Below, in pieces: positions 8,773 through 17,179 of a DNA stretch of 64,000 nucleotides (positions within the stretch are counted from its first letter, which is position 1; each line of letters starts with the position of its first letter). Source of the stretch: CAIWHR01 sp963773195. GTDB lineage: Bacteria; Pseudomonadota; Gammaproteobacteria; Burkholderiales; Casimicrobiaceae. The stretch lies in contig CAVZAE010000015.1 of NCBI GenBank assembly GCA_963773195.1, forward strand, positions 62,001 to 126,000, given 5' to 3'. The notes below the pieces were generated by a model. It saw only the letters and a list, made by a program, of their open reading frames with translations. It did not search any database and was not told where the DNA came from. The position numbers were made by a program, and so were the translations under genes.

Positions 8773-9723
8773 ATGCTCGAGCTCACGACCGTCTCGCTCC
8801 TGAACGGCGTCGTCTACGGCTTGCTGCTCTTCATGCTGACGAGCGGTCTCACGCTGATCTTCAGCATGATGGGCGTGCTCAATTTTGCGCACGCGAGCGT
8901 GTTCATGCTCGGGGCGTACCTTTCCTATCAGTTCGGGCGCTGGGTGGGATTCTGGCCCGCGCTCGTGCTCGCGCCCGTGCTGTGCGGCCTCGTCGGAGCG
9001 GGAATCGAGCGCTACGGGTTGCGGCACGTGCACGGAAGGGGGCACGTCGCCGAGATCCTGTTCACGTTTGGTCTCGCGTATCTCATCGAAGAGCTCGTTA
9101 CGATGATCTGGGGCCGCAATGCGGTAGCGAACAACGTGCCGCCGGCAGTCGATTTTTCACTCTTCACATTGTTCGGGAGCAGCTTTCCGGCCTACAAGGG
9201 TCTGATGATGGTGATCTCCGTCTCGATGCTGGTGTTTCTCTGGCTCGCTCTCAAGCGGACCCGCATCGGACTCGTGATCCAGGCGGCCCTGTCGCATCCG
9301 CGCATGGTCGGCGCGCTCGGGCACGACGTGCCCGGCGTCTTCGTGTTGGTATTCGCGATCGGCAGCGCCCTCGCGGGGTTGGCCGGCGTGATCGGCGGAT
9401 TCATGCTGCTCACGCAGCCGACCCTGGCGAACGCCGTAGGACCGATCGTTTTCGTCATCGTGGTGGTCGGCGGGCTGGGTTCGCTCGCCGGCGCCTTCAT
9501 CGCGTCGATGTTGATCGGCATCCTGCAGACCTTCGCGGTGGCCATCGACTACTCGTTGGCGGACCTGTTGCGCACGCTGGGGTTCGCCGTCACCCGCGCG
9601 ACGCCCGCCTATGAATTCCTGGCGATCAAGGTCGCGACCGCGGCGCCGATCGTGCCCTACCTCCTGCTGGTGCTCTTCCTCATCGTGCGGCCACGCGGCC
9701 TCCTCGGCAAGCGTGATGTATGA
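8773..9723 (+). CDS. livH: HAAT-type ABC transporter permease LivH
   Basis: A 316-residue inner-membrane permease with about 8 hydrophobic segments. It has LivH hallmarks: SLLNGVVYGLLLFMLTSGLTL at the N terminus, NFAHASVFMLGAYLSY, and the C-terminal half block FVIVVVGGLGSLAGAFIASM. It pairs with LivM to form the membrane channel. It lies 112 bp after livK, and no strong Shine-Dalgarno precedes ATG 8773. Its stop codon is part of an ATGA that also begins a repeat found again at the livG start. Confidence 0.9.
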   Translation: MLELTTVSLLNGVVYGLLLFMLTSGLTLIFSMMGVLNFAHASVFMLGAYLSYQFGRWVGFWPALVLAPVLCGLVGAGIERYGLRHVHGRGHVAEILFTFGLAYLIEELVTMIWGRNAVANNVPPAVDFSLFTLFGSSFPAYKGLMMVISVSMLVFLWLALKRTRIGLVIQAALSHPRMVGALGHDVPGVFVLVFAIGSALAGLAGVIGGFMLLTQPTLANAVGPIVFVIVVVGGLGSLAGAFIASMLIGILQTFAVAIDYSLADLLRTLGFAVTRATPAYEFLAIKVATAAPIVPYLLLVLFLIVRPRGLLGKRDV

Positions 9724-9924
9724 GTGCCGCAGGGCCGCCCCAAGGACGCCCGCGCGAGCAGGGCGACGCCAAGGCCCGAAGGGCGCGTCTGCGAGCGCGG
9801 GTGGCGGCCGACCACTTTCTGCAACGTGACCGATGCAACGATGCGGAGGCCGCATCGATTTGCGCCCCCTGGGGGGCAGCGCAGCGGCCGAATGAAATGA
9901 GGCCGCAAGCGTGGGGGTACACCA
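9720..9924. repeat. REP-like palindromic element between livH and livM
   Basis: The 201-bp spacer is a mosaic of hairpins, not a gene. It begins at the livH stop with a 26-nt block (9720-9745) that is identical to the start of livG (11244-11269). A perfect 8-bp stem with a 3-nt loop lies at 9839-9857 (CGATGCGG agg CCGCATCG). A C-run/G-run hairpin follows at about 9863-9877, then GCGGCC/GGCCGC arms at 9884-9889 and 9901-9906. The end of the element, GCGTGGGGGT, supplies the G-rich Shine-Dalgarno of livM. From memory, similar GC-rich repeats occur between genes in many Burkholderiales. A 72-codon open frame through it has no independent support. Confidence 0.7.
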
Positions 9925-11247
9925 ATGAGCGACGGTGATCCCGTCGCAGCCGTGGTGAGGAAACCCGCGGCAGCCGGCCGGGGGGCGACGCCGGAACTGC
10001 GGATATGGATGGGAGTGATCGCCGTGCTCGCCGTGCTGCCGCACGTGCCGGGGCTCGACAGCGACTTCGGACGTTCGCTCCTGAGCCAGATGGGCATCGC
10101 GGTGGTGTTTGCGCTTTCCTACAACGTGCTGTTCGGGCAGACCGGCCTGCTGTCGTTTGGCCACGCCGTGTACTTCGGCCTCGGCGGCTACGTCGCCATC
10201 CAGGTGATGCGCGCGATCAATCATGGCCTTCCGCTCCCGATGCTCTTGGTGCCGCTCGCGGGCGCCGCCGGAGGATTGCTGTTCGGCCTCTTGTTCGGTG
10301 CGCTGACGACACGGCGCGCAGGGACCATCTTCGCGCTGATCTCGCTCGGAGTCGGGGAGCTCGTTTACGCCGCGACGTTCATGATGCCGGGCTATTTCGG
10401 CGGCGAGGAAGGCATCACCGCGAGTCGCACCCAAGGGCCGGCGCTGTTGGGCCTCGATCTCGGGCCGCAGCTCGCCGTCTACTATCTCATCGCGCTGTGG
10501 GCGCTGCTCGCAGCGGCCCTCATGCGGGCCTTCGCGCGCACCCCCGTGGGGCGGATGTGCTTTGCGGTCCGGGACAACCCCGAGCGCGCCGAGTTCGTGG
10601 GTTACAACACGCATGGCGTCCGCTTCTTTGCGTTTGCCGTCGCGGCCTTGTTCGCGGGCCTGGCGGGCGGACTGCACGCCATCAACTACGAGATCGTTGC
10701 CGCGGACGCGGTCAGTGCGCAGCGCTCGGGAACCGTGCTGCTGATGACCTACATCGGCGGCGCGGGTCACTTTGCCGGGCCGATCGTCGGGGCAGTAACG
10801 CTGACATGGCTGCAGACGAGCTTGAGCGGCTACACGAGCGCGTGGCTCCTGTATATCGGGCTATTCTTCGTGCTGACCATCCTGTTCGCGCCTTCGGGGC
10901 TTGTGGGCTTGATCCTGATGCATGGCCCGATCATCCGCACCCGGACCTTTCGCGGTGTGCTCCGCGCCTATGCGATTGCGCTCCTGCCCGCAGCGGTCAT
11001 GGTGTGCGGCGCAGTACTGCTGATCGAGATGAGCTACCGCCTGGCGACCCAGCCCGAGCTCGGCAGCCGGATGCGACTCGCCGGTATCGGGGTCGACGCC
11101 GCGACGGTGTGGCCGTGGCTCGCCGCGGGAGTGATGCTGGCCGGCGGCTTCCTCATTTTTCGCGGCACCTGGAGCCTCGTCGGGTCCGCCTGGAATCGCG
11201 CCAGCGAGGAGGCGCGCGGGCGCCGTGCAGCGGGGGGAACGCGATGA
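9925..11247 (+). CDS. livM: HAAT-type ABC transporter permease LivM, C-terminally extended
   Basis: A 440-residue permease. Family motifs include QMGIAVVFALSYNVLFGQTG, LLSFGHAVYFGLGGYVAI and the EAA-like GNRAGTVLLMTYIGGAGHFAG region near 270-285 (read as RSGTVLLMTYIGGAGHFAG). The usual LivM core ends with LFAPSGLVGLI at about residue 330. Here some 110 residues follow, including two more hydrophobic segments (ALLPAAVMVCGAVLLIEMS and WPWLAAGVMLAGGFLIF) and a basic tail, so the protein is about 100 residues longer than common LivM. The start follows GTGGGGG from the upstream repeat, and the stop overlaps the livG start as ATGA. Confidence 0.9.
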   Translation: MSDGDPVAAVVRKPAAAGRGATPELRIWMGVIAVLAVLPHVPGLDSDFGRSLLSQMGIAVVFALSYNVLFGQTGLLSFGHAVYFGLGGYVAIQVMRAINHGLPLPMLLVPLAGAAGGLLFGLLFGALTTRRAGTIFALISLGVGELVYAATFMMPGYFGGEEGITASRTQGPALLGLDLGPQLAVYYLIALWALLAAALMRAFARTPVGRMCFAVRDNPERAEFVGYNTHGVRFFAFAVAALFAGLAGGLHAINYEIVAADAVSAQRSGTVLLMTYIGGAGHFAGPIVGAVTLTWLQTSLSGYTSAWLLYIGLFFVLTILFAPSGLVGLILMHGPIIRTRTFRGVLRAYAIALLPAAVMVCGAVLLIEMSYRLATQPELGSRMRLAGIGVDAATVWPWLAAGVMLAGGFLIFRGTWSLVGSAWNRASEEARGRRAAGGTR

Positions 11248-12155
11248 GTGCCGCAGGGCCGCCCCAAGGCACTCGCCCCCTGGGGGGAGCGTCGCGAAGC
11301 GACGTTCGGGGGGATTCCAGCGCCGCAGGGCCGCCCCAAGGCACTCGCCCCCTGGGGGGAGCGTCGCGAAGCGACGTTCGGGGGGATTCCAGCGCCGCAG
11401 GGCCGCCCATTGCGCTGCAATTGCGCGACCTCCACAAGAGCTTTGGCGCCACACCCATCATCCGGGCGGTGTCGCTCGACGTTCACGAGCACGAGCGCCA
11501 CGCGATCATCGGCCCGAACGGCGCCGGCAAGTCGACTCTGTTCAATCTCGTCAGCGGCCGCATTGCGCCCACGAGCGGTGCCGTGCTGCTGCACGGTGCC
11601 CGGATCGAGGGCATGACGCCCTTCGAGATCCACCGGCGCGGCCTGACCCGGAGCTTCCAGGTCACCAACATCTTTCCGCGCCTGACGGTCTTCGAGAACA
11701 TCCGCTGCAGCCTGCTGTGGCCCATGGGCTACAAGTACAACTTCTGGCGCCGGACCGACGCGCTCGCGGATGCCACCGCGCGCACGGAGGCCACGCTGGA
11801 GAGAATCGGAATGACCGCTCGCCGCAACACGCTCGCGGGCGTGCTCAGCTATGCCGAGCAACGCGCGCTCGAGATCGGTATCACGATTGCCGGCGATGCG
11901 GACGTCATCCTGCTCGACGAGCCCACCGCCGGGATGAGCCGCAGCGAGGCCAACCATGCGGTCGCGCTGATCCGCTCGGTATCGCAGGGTCGCACGCTCG
12001 TGATCGTCGAGCACGACATGAGCGTCGTGTTCGATCTCGCCGACCGGATCTCGGTGCTCGTGTATGGCAAGGTGATCGCGACCGACACGCCCGAACGGGT
12101 AAGGGCGAACGAGGCCGTGCAGGCCGCCTATCTCGGGACGGCACAGCATGCTTGA
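11244..12155 (+). CDS. livG: HAAT-type ABC ATPase LivG carrying a translated N-terminal repeat
   Basis: A 303-residue ATPase. The ABC domain from about residue 57 (ALQLRDLHKSFGA) has an intact Walker A GPNGAGKST, LivG-specific TRSFQVTNIFPRLTVFENI, the family's weak signature LSYAEQRALEIG, Walker B DVILLDEPTAGMS and the switch histidine in IVEHDMSVVF. Residues 3-55 are not normal LivG: they are two identical 24-residue repeats plus five residues of a third, translated from a tandem palindromic element. LivG proteins usually start 5-8 residues before the equivalent of LQLRDL. ATG 11244 overlaps the livM stop (ATGA) and has GGGGGGAA upstream. Initiation inside, at TTG 11421 or CTG 11415, is possible but lacks a clear ribosome site. 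Confidence 0.85.
   Translation: MSAAGPPQGTRPLGGASRSDVRGDSSAAGPPQGTRPLGGASRSDVRGDSSAAGPPIALQLRDLHKSFGATPIIRAVSLDVHEHERHAIIGPNGAGKSTLFNLVSGRIAPTSGAVLLHGARIEGMTPFEIHRRGLTRSFQVTNIFPRLTVFENIRCSLLWPMGYKYNFWRRTDALADATARTEATLERIGMTARRNTLAGVLSYAEQRALEIGITIAGDADVILLDEPTAGMSRSEANHAVALIRSVSQGRTLVIVEHDMSVVFDLADRISVLVYGKVIATDTPERVRANEAVQAAYLGTAQHA
11250..11408 (+). repeat. Two perfect 72-bp tandem repeats plus 15-bp partial copy inside livG
   Basis: Units at 11250-11321 and 11322-11393 are identical, and the first 15 nt recur at 11394-11408. Each unit contains a C5-TG-G6 hairpin and a CGTCGC-gaa-GCGACG hairpin. The period of 72 is a multiple of three, so the repeat stays in frame and encodes 24 residues per copy. 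The first 20 nt of the unit belong to the 26-nt block that also follows livH. The structure suggests insertion of a REP-like element next to the livG start, then tandem duplication. Confidence 0.9.
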
Positions 12156-12843
12156 AGTGAGCGACCTGCACGCCTACTACGGCAAGAGTCATATCCTGCA
12201 GGGTGTGTCGTTCCGGGTCGGGTCGGGCGAGATCGTGAGTCTCCTCGGCCGCAACGGTGCGGGTCGCTCGACCACGGTGAAGACGATCATGGGCGAGGTC
12301 GCGCCGGTCGGCTCGATCGTGTTCAAGGGCGAGCGCATCGACGGCCTCGCGCCTCACGCGATCGCGCGGAAGGGCTTGGGCTATGTTCCGGAGAACCGCG
12401 ACATCTTTCCCACGCTCACCGTGCGCGAGAATCTCATGCTCGGGGTGAAGCCCGGGCAGCACGGCGGGCGCTGGTCGCTCGACGACATGTTCGCGCTGTT
12501 TGCGCAGCTCCGCGCGCGCGCGGACATGCCCGGCGGGGTGCTGTCGGGCGGCGAGCAGCAGATGCTGACCATGTGCCGCACGCTGATGGGCGATCCCGAT
12601 CTCATCATGGTCGACGAGCCCACCGAGGGCCTCGCCCCGCAACTGGTCGCGCGGGTGCGCGAGCTGCTCGAGACGATCGCCGCGCGCGGCGTCGCCATCC
12701 TGCTGATCGAGCAGAAGCTCACGATCGCGCTCGAGATCTCGCACCGCGTCTACGTCATGGGCCAGGGCCGGATCGTATTCGACGGGACCGCGCAGGCGTT
12801 GCGGGACAACGCCGCGATCCGTCGCGAGTGGCTTGAGGTGTGA
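12148..12843 (+). CDS. livF: HAAT-type ABC ATPase LivF with Arg in Walker A
   Basis: A 231-residue ATPase that partners LivG. It starts inside the end of livG (8-nt overlap). Features in order: LHAYYGKSHILQGVSF, Walker A at 34-42 reading GRNGAGRST, Q-loop region GYVPENRDIFPTLTVRENL, signature LSGGEQQM, Walker B LIMVDEPTEGL and switch histidine region LLIEQKLTIAL (the usual His is Gln-Lys in LivF types). The Walker A lysine is arginine, which normally lowers ATP hydrolysis. I recall the GRSTT variant in some betaproteobacterial LivF proteins, so it may be a lineage feature and not a defect. Confidence 0.9.
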   Translation: MLEVSDLHAYYGKSHILQGVSFRVGSGEIVSLLGRNGAGRSTTVKTIMGEVAPVGSIVFKGERIDGLAPHAIARKGLGYVPENRDIFPTLTVRENLMLGVKPGQHGGRWSLDDMFALFAQLRARADMPGGVLSGGEQQMLTMCRTLMGDPDLIMVDEPTEGLAPQLVARVRELLETIAARGVAILLIEQKLTIALEISHRVYVMGQGRIVFDGTAQALRDNAAIRREWLEV

Positions 12844-14971
12844 CGGTAAAATAGCGGCCTGCGCCCACCGGAGCAAGCTCATCGACGCCCATTACGAGAC
12901 GAACGGTCGCATCGCCCTTCTGACGATCGACAACCCGCCGGTCAACGGCCTGGGGCATGTGGTGCGCTCGGCGATCGCCGCCGGGCTCGATCGCGCAAAC
13001 GGTGATTCGCAGATCGATGCGGTGGTCATGATCGGCGCGGGCAAGGCTTTTTCCGGCGGAGCGGACATCCGCGAGTTCAATACGCCCGCGTCATCGGCTG
13101 AGCCGACGCTGGCGACGCTCATCCGGATCGCGGAAGAAAGCAGGAAGCCGGTGGTCGCGGCCATCGGAGGCATCTGCATGGGGGGCGGCCTCGAGCTCGC
13201 GCTCGGCTGTCACTTCCGGGTCGCGACGCCCGATGCGCAGATCGCATTGCCCGAGGTCAAGCTCGGCTTGCTGCCCGGAGCGGGTGGCACGCAACGCCTG
13301 CCGCGCGTCGCCGGCGTCGAGACTGCGCTCAACATGATCGTGTCGGGTGCGCCGGTGCCGGCGCGGGAGCTTGCCGGCACCGCGCTGTTCGACGAAATCT
13401 TCTCCGGCCCGCTGCTCGACGGCGCGCTCGCGTTTGCCCGCAAGGTCGTGGCGGAGGAGCGACCGCTGAAGCGCGTTCGCGACATCGTCATCGACTATCC
13501 CAACGCGGAAGCCTTTTTCCAGTTCGCGCGCAATTCGGTCGCCCCCATGGCCAGGGGCCTGCCCGCGCCGCTCAAGTGCGTGAACGCGGTGGCGGCCGCG
13601 GTAAGCAAACCGTTCGCCGAAGGGTTGAGTTTCGAGCGCGCGCAGTTCGTGGAGCTCATGCAGACGCCGGAATCGCGCGCGCTGCGGCACGCCTTCTTCG
13701 CCGAGCGGGCGGCCGCGAAGATTCCCGGCCTTGCCGAGGATACGGCGACGCGTAAGATCGAGCGCGTGGCAGTCGTGGGCGCGGGGACGATGGGTGGCGG
13801 GATCGCAATGAATTTCCTGAGCGCCGGCCTTCCCGTCACGCTCGTCGAGACGAATGCCGAGGCGCTCGCCAAGGGCGTGGCGGCGATTCGGCGCAACTAC
13901 GAATCGTCGCTGAAGAAGGGCCGTCTGACGGCGGACGCGCTGGATGCGAACATGGGCCGCCTCGCACCGACGCTCGCCTTCGGCGACATCGCGAACTCGG
14001 ATCTCGTCATCGAGGCCGTCTTCGAGGACATGGACGTGAAAGGGCGCGTATTCCGCCAGCTGGACGAAGTCGCGCGACCGGGTACGATCCTGGCCACCAA
14101 CACTTCCACGCTGGACGTCGATCGCATCGCGGCGTTCACGCGCCGGCCCCAGGATGTCCTCGGCGCGCACTTCTTCAGCCCGGCCAACGTCATGAAGCTC
14201 CTGGAGATCGTGCGTGGCGAGAAGACGGGCGGCGACGTGCTGGCCACGATGATGCAGGTCGCGAAAAAAATCGGGAAAACCGCCGTCGTCGCTCGTGTCT
14301 GCGACGGATTCATCGGCAACCGCATGCTCGAGCAGTACATCCGCCAGGCCATGTTCCTGCTCGAGGAGGGCGCGTCCCCGGCGCAGGTCGATCGCACGCT
14401 GGAGCGATTCGGCATGGCCATGGGACCGTTTCGCATGAGCGATCTCGCGGGCAACGACATCGGCTGGCACATTCGCAAGCGCCGCTATGTCGAGAAGCCG
14501 GACGTCGTCTACTCGCGCATCGCCGATCGCCTGTGCGAGCTGGGCCGCTTCGGCCAGAAGACTGGGTCCGGCTGGTACCGTTATGCCGCGGGCGTCCGGG
14601 ACGCGATCCCCGACCCCGCCGTCGACGAGCTGATCGCGGGCTACCGGGAGGAGATCGGCATCGTCCCGCGCGAGATCAAGGACGACGAGATCGTCGACCG
14701 GTGCGTGTTCGCGCTGGTGAACGAAGGCGCGCGCATCGTCGCGGAAGGCATCGCGCTGCGTGCCTCCGACCTCGACGTCGTCTACCTCACCGGATACGGT
14801 TTTCCGCGCTATCGTGGCGGCCCGATGTTCTACGCCGACACGCTCGGCCTCTATCGCGTCGCGCGGCGGATGCGCGAATTCGCGGCGAACCCGCGTGCCG
14901 ACGCGCGATTCTGGCAACCTGCGCCGCTGCTGGAGCGACTCGCGGCCGCGGGCAAGACGTTCAACGGTTGA
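12833..14971 (+). CDS. fadJ: Bifunctional enoyl-CoA hydratase / 3-hydroxyacyl-CoA dehydrogenase
   Basis: A multifunctional beta-oxidation enzyme of up to 712 residues. The N-terminal crotonase domain has FSGGADIREF and both catalytic glutamates in GGGLELALG and LPEVKLGLLPGAGG. The NAD domain follows from about residue 310 (VAVVGAGTMGGGIAMNFLSAG). The 3HCDH C-terminal domains come after that, with LGAHFFSPANVMKLLEIVRG and DGFIGNRMLEQY. It hydrates enoyl-CoA and oxidises the 3-hydroxyacyl-CoA. The start is uncertain. No ATG precedes the conserved region; TTG 12833, inside the livF end, is the only usual codon. The best ribosome site (GGAG at 12870-12873) lies 7 nt before an in-frame ATC at 12881, giving 696 residues. 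It is followed by a thiolase gene after 18 nt. Confidence 0.85.
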   Translation: MRCDGKIAACAHRSKLIDAHYETNGRIALLTIDNPPVNGLGHVVRSAIAAGLDRANGDSQIDAVVMIGAGKAFSGGADIREFNTPASSAEPTLATLIRIAEESRKPVVAAIGGICMGGGLELALGCHFRVATPDAQIALPEVKLGLLPGAGGTQRLPRVAGVETALNMIVSGAPVPARELAGTALFDEIFSGPLLDGALAFARKVVAEERPLKRVRDIVIDYPNAEAFFQFARNSVAPMARGLPAPLKCVNAVAAAVSKPFAEGLSFERAQFVELMQTPESRALRHAFFAERAAAKIPGLAEDTATRKIERVAVVGAGTMGGGIAMNFLSAGLPVTLVETNAEALAKGVAAIRRNYESSLKKGRLTADALDANMGRLAPTLAFGDIANSDLVIEAVFEDMDVKGRVFRQLDEVARPGTILATNTSTLDVDRIAAFTRRPQDVLGAHFFSPANVMKLLEIVRGEKTGGDVLATMMQVAKKIGKTAVVARVCDGFIGNRMLEQYIRQAMFLLEEGASPAQVDRTLERFGMAMGPFRMSDLAGNDIGWHIRKRRYVEKPDVVYSRIADRLCELGRFGQKTGSGWYRYAAGVRDAIPDPAVDELIAGYREEIGIVPREIKDDEIVDRCVFALVNEGARIVAEGIALRASDLDVVYLTGYGFPRYRGGPMFYADTLGLYRVARRMREFAANPRADARFWQPAPLLERLAAAGKTFNG

Positions 14972-14989
14972 TCTTTCGCCGAGGCTGCC

Positions 14990-16171
14990 ATGCCCGACGC
15001 TGTCATCGTATCCACCGCCCGCACGGGGCTTGCCAAGTCCTGGCGCGGCGCTTTCAACATGACGCACGGGGCGACGATGGGCGGTCACGTCGTTCGTCAC
15101 GCGCTCGAGCGGGCGCACCTCGATCCTGCCGAAGTCGACGACGTGGTGATGGGCTGCGCGTTTCCGGAAGGCGCGACCGGATCCAACATCGCCCGGCAGA
15201 TCGCGCTCCGTGCCGGATGCCCGGTCAGCGTTCCCGGCATGACGGTGAATCGATTTTGCTCCTCCGGATTGCAGACGATCGCGATCGCGGCGCAACGGAT
15301 CATGTCGGGCGAAGGAAGCGCCTTCGTTGCGGGCGGCGTCGAATCGATCTCCTGCGTGCAGAACGAAGCGAACCGGCACATGCTGCGCGAGACCTGGCTC
15401 AACGAACACAAGCCGGCGATCTACTGGCCGATGCTCGAAACCGCCGAGTACGTCGCGAAGCGCTACGGGATCTCGCGCGAGCGACAGGACGAATACGGCG
15501 CCCGCAGCCAGCAACGCGCCGCCGCGGCCGCGGCGGCAGGCAGGTTCGCGGACGAGATCGTGCCGATGACGGCGACGATGGGCGTCGCGGACAAGGACGC
15601 CGGACGCCTCTTCACGAAGGAAGTCACGATCGCCGCCGACGAGGGAATCCGTGCCGACACGACCTACGAGGGCGTCGCGAAGATCAAGCCCGCCTTGCCG
15701 GGCGGCGTCGTCGCGGCAGGCAACGCGAGCCAGTTCTCCGATGGTGCGGCGGCCTGCGTCGTGATGAGCGATGCGGCTGCCGCGGCGAAGGGACTGCGCC
15801 CGTTGGGCGTGTTCCGCGGCTTCGCGGTCGCCGGGTGCGCACCGGAGGAAATGGGGATCGGCCCCGTCTTCGCCGTCCGGAAGCTCCTGGAGCGCACGGG
15901 CAAGACAATCGCCGATATCGGCCTATGGGAGTTGAACGAGGCCTTCGCCGTGCAGGTGTTGTACTGCCGCGACACCTTGGGCATTCCCGACGACCTCCTC
16001 AATGTGGACGGCGGGGCGATTGCGGTGGGGCATCCTTACGGCGTTTCGGGCGCGCGATTGACCGCCCACGCGCTCATCGAAGGTCGACGGCGCGGTGCGA
16101 AGCACGTCGTCGTCACAATGTGCATCGGCGGCGGCATGGGCGCCGCCGGGTTGTTCGAGGTCATCGCCTGA
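14990..16171 (+). CDS. Acetyl-CoA C-acyltransferase (thiolase)
   Basis: A 393-residue thiolase, the usual family length. It opens with DAVIVSTARTGLAKS. The nucleophile is Cys90 in NRFCSSGLQ, the active-site histidine is His348 in GHPYGVSGAR, and the second cysteine is Cys378 in CIGGGMG. It cleaves 3-ketoacyl-CoA into acetyl-CoA plus a shortened acyl-CoA, the last step after the hydratase/dehydrogenase encoded 18 nt upstream. Both are likely in one transcript with the liv transporter. The gene converges on the MDR reductase gene, 6 nt away. Confidence 0.9.
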   Translation: MPDAVIVSTARTGLAKSWRGAFNMTHGATMGGHVVRHALERAHLDPAEVDDVVMGCAFPEGATGSNIARQIALRAGCPVSVPGMTVNRFCSSGLQTIAIAAQRIMSGEGSAFVAGGVESISCVQNEANRHMLRETWLNEHKPAIYWPMLETAEYVAKRYGISRERQDEYGARSQQRAAAAAAAGRFADEIVPMTATMGVADKDAGRLFTKEVTIAADEGIRADTTYEGVAKIKPALPGGVVAAGNASQFSDGAAACVVMSDAAAAAKGLRPLGVFRGFAVAGCAPEEMGIGPVFAVRKLLERTGKTIADIGLWELNEAFAVQVLYCRDTLGIPDDLLNVDGGAIAVGHPYGVSGARLTAHALIEGRRRGAKHVVVTMCIGGGMGAAGLFEVIA

Positions 16172-16177
16172 CACGGG

Positions 16178-17179
16178 TCAATCGGTGAGCCGCACGAGCT
16201 GCTTGCCGAGGTTCTCGCCCTTCAGAAGGCCCATGAACGCGCGCGGCGCGCTGGCGAGTCCGCTGGCCACCGATTCGCGATACTTCAACCGCTCCTGGGC
16301 GACCAGCTCGACAAGAGCGTTGCGCGCCTCGGGATAGCGGTCCTTCCAGTCGAACACGATCATCCCTTGCATGCGGATGCGGTTGACGAGTACCGAGCGC
16401 AGGCTCTTGTAGCCGTACGGCTCGGTAGCGCTGTACTCGGCGATCAGGCCGCAGATGACGACTCGCCCGTAGCGGTTCACCTGGCGCAGCACCGTGTCGA
16501 GCACGGCGCCGCCGACGTTCTCGAAGCAGACATCGACACCCTGCGGGCACGCACCGCGCAAGTCGTCCGCGAGATGCCCCGCCTTGTAATCGATGCAGGC
16601 GTCGAAGCCGAGTTCGCCGACGACGTAGTCGCATTTGGCGCGACCTCCCGCGATCCCCACTGCCCGGCACCCGTGCAGACGGGCGAGCTGCCCGACGACG
16701 CTGCCCACCGCACCCGACGCCGCCGAGACGACGACCGTCTGCCCGGGCTTCGGCTGCCCGATCTCGAACAAGCCGAACCACGCCGTAAAACCCGGCATTC
16801 CGGTGACGCCGAGAAAGCAGGATGCGGGGATGCGCGAGGCATCGATCTTCACCAGCTCTTCCGCGCGCGCGACGCCATAGAGTTGCCAGCCCAGCGAGGT
16901 CAGCACCTTGTCGCCCGGCCCGAAGCGCGGATCGCGCGACTCGATGACGTCGCCCACAGTCTGGCCCACCATCACTTCATCGAGCTTCTGCGGCGGCACA
17001 TAGGATTTGACGTCGTTCATCCGGCCGCGCATGTAGGGGTCGAGCGACAGCCACTCGTTGCGCACGAGGACCTCGCCAGGACCGGGCGTCGCGATCGGCG
17101 CCTCGACAAGGCGGAAATTGTGCTCGGCCACGTCGCCCTTCGGCCGGCTTGCGAGCACCACCTGTCTGTTGATCGCCAT
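16178..17179 (-). CDS. Zinc-independent MDR oxidoreductase (CurA/PTGR-like, NADP-dependent)
   Basis: A 333-residue medium-chain reductase. The N-terminal GroES-like domain starts with NRQVVLASRPKGDVAEHNFRL (positions 4-24) and contains LSLDPYMRGRM, the signature of the leukotriene B4 dehydrogenase/curcumin reductase group. The Rossmann motif VVSAASGAVGSVVGQLA lies near 150. No zinc-ligand cysteine cluster is seen. Enzymes of this type reduce the double bond of alpha,beta-unsaturated carbonyls with NADPH. It is the only minus-strand gene between thiolase and the DMT exporter. A near-palindrome TGACCGTTCA at 17233-17242, 54 bp upstream, could be a TetR-type operator; this is speculative. Confidence 0.85.
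   Translation of the reverse strand: MAINRQVVLASRPKGDVAEHNFRLVEAPIATPGPGEVLVRNEWLSLDPYMRGRMNDVKSYVPPQKLDEVMVGQTVGDVIESRDPRFGPGDKVLTSLGWQLYGVARAEELVKIDASRIPASCFLGVTGMPGFTAWFGLFEIGQPKPGQTVVVSAASGAVGSVVGQLARLHGCRAVGIAGGRAKCDYVVGELGFDACIDYKAGHLADDLRGACPQGVDVCFENVGGAVLDTVLRQVNRYGRVVICGLIAEYSATEPYGYKSLRSVLVNRIRMQGMIVFDWKDRYPEARNALVELVAQERLKYRESVASGLASAPRAFMGLLKGENLGKQLVRLTD

Noticed and set aside
9720..9938. A 72-codon open frame between livH and livM with the same first residues as LivG
   Set aside because: It is read through a palindromic repeat, has no independent ribosome site and no domain; treated as part of the repeat.
11250..11408. Possible CRISPR-like array in livG
   Set aside because: There are only two direct copies with no spacers; it is a tandem duplication of a palindromic repeat.
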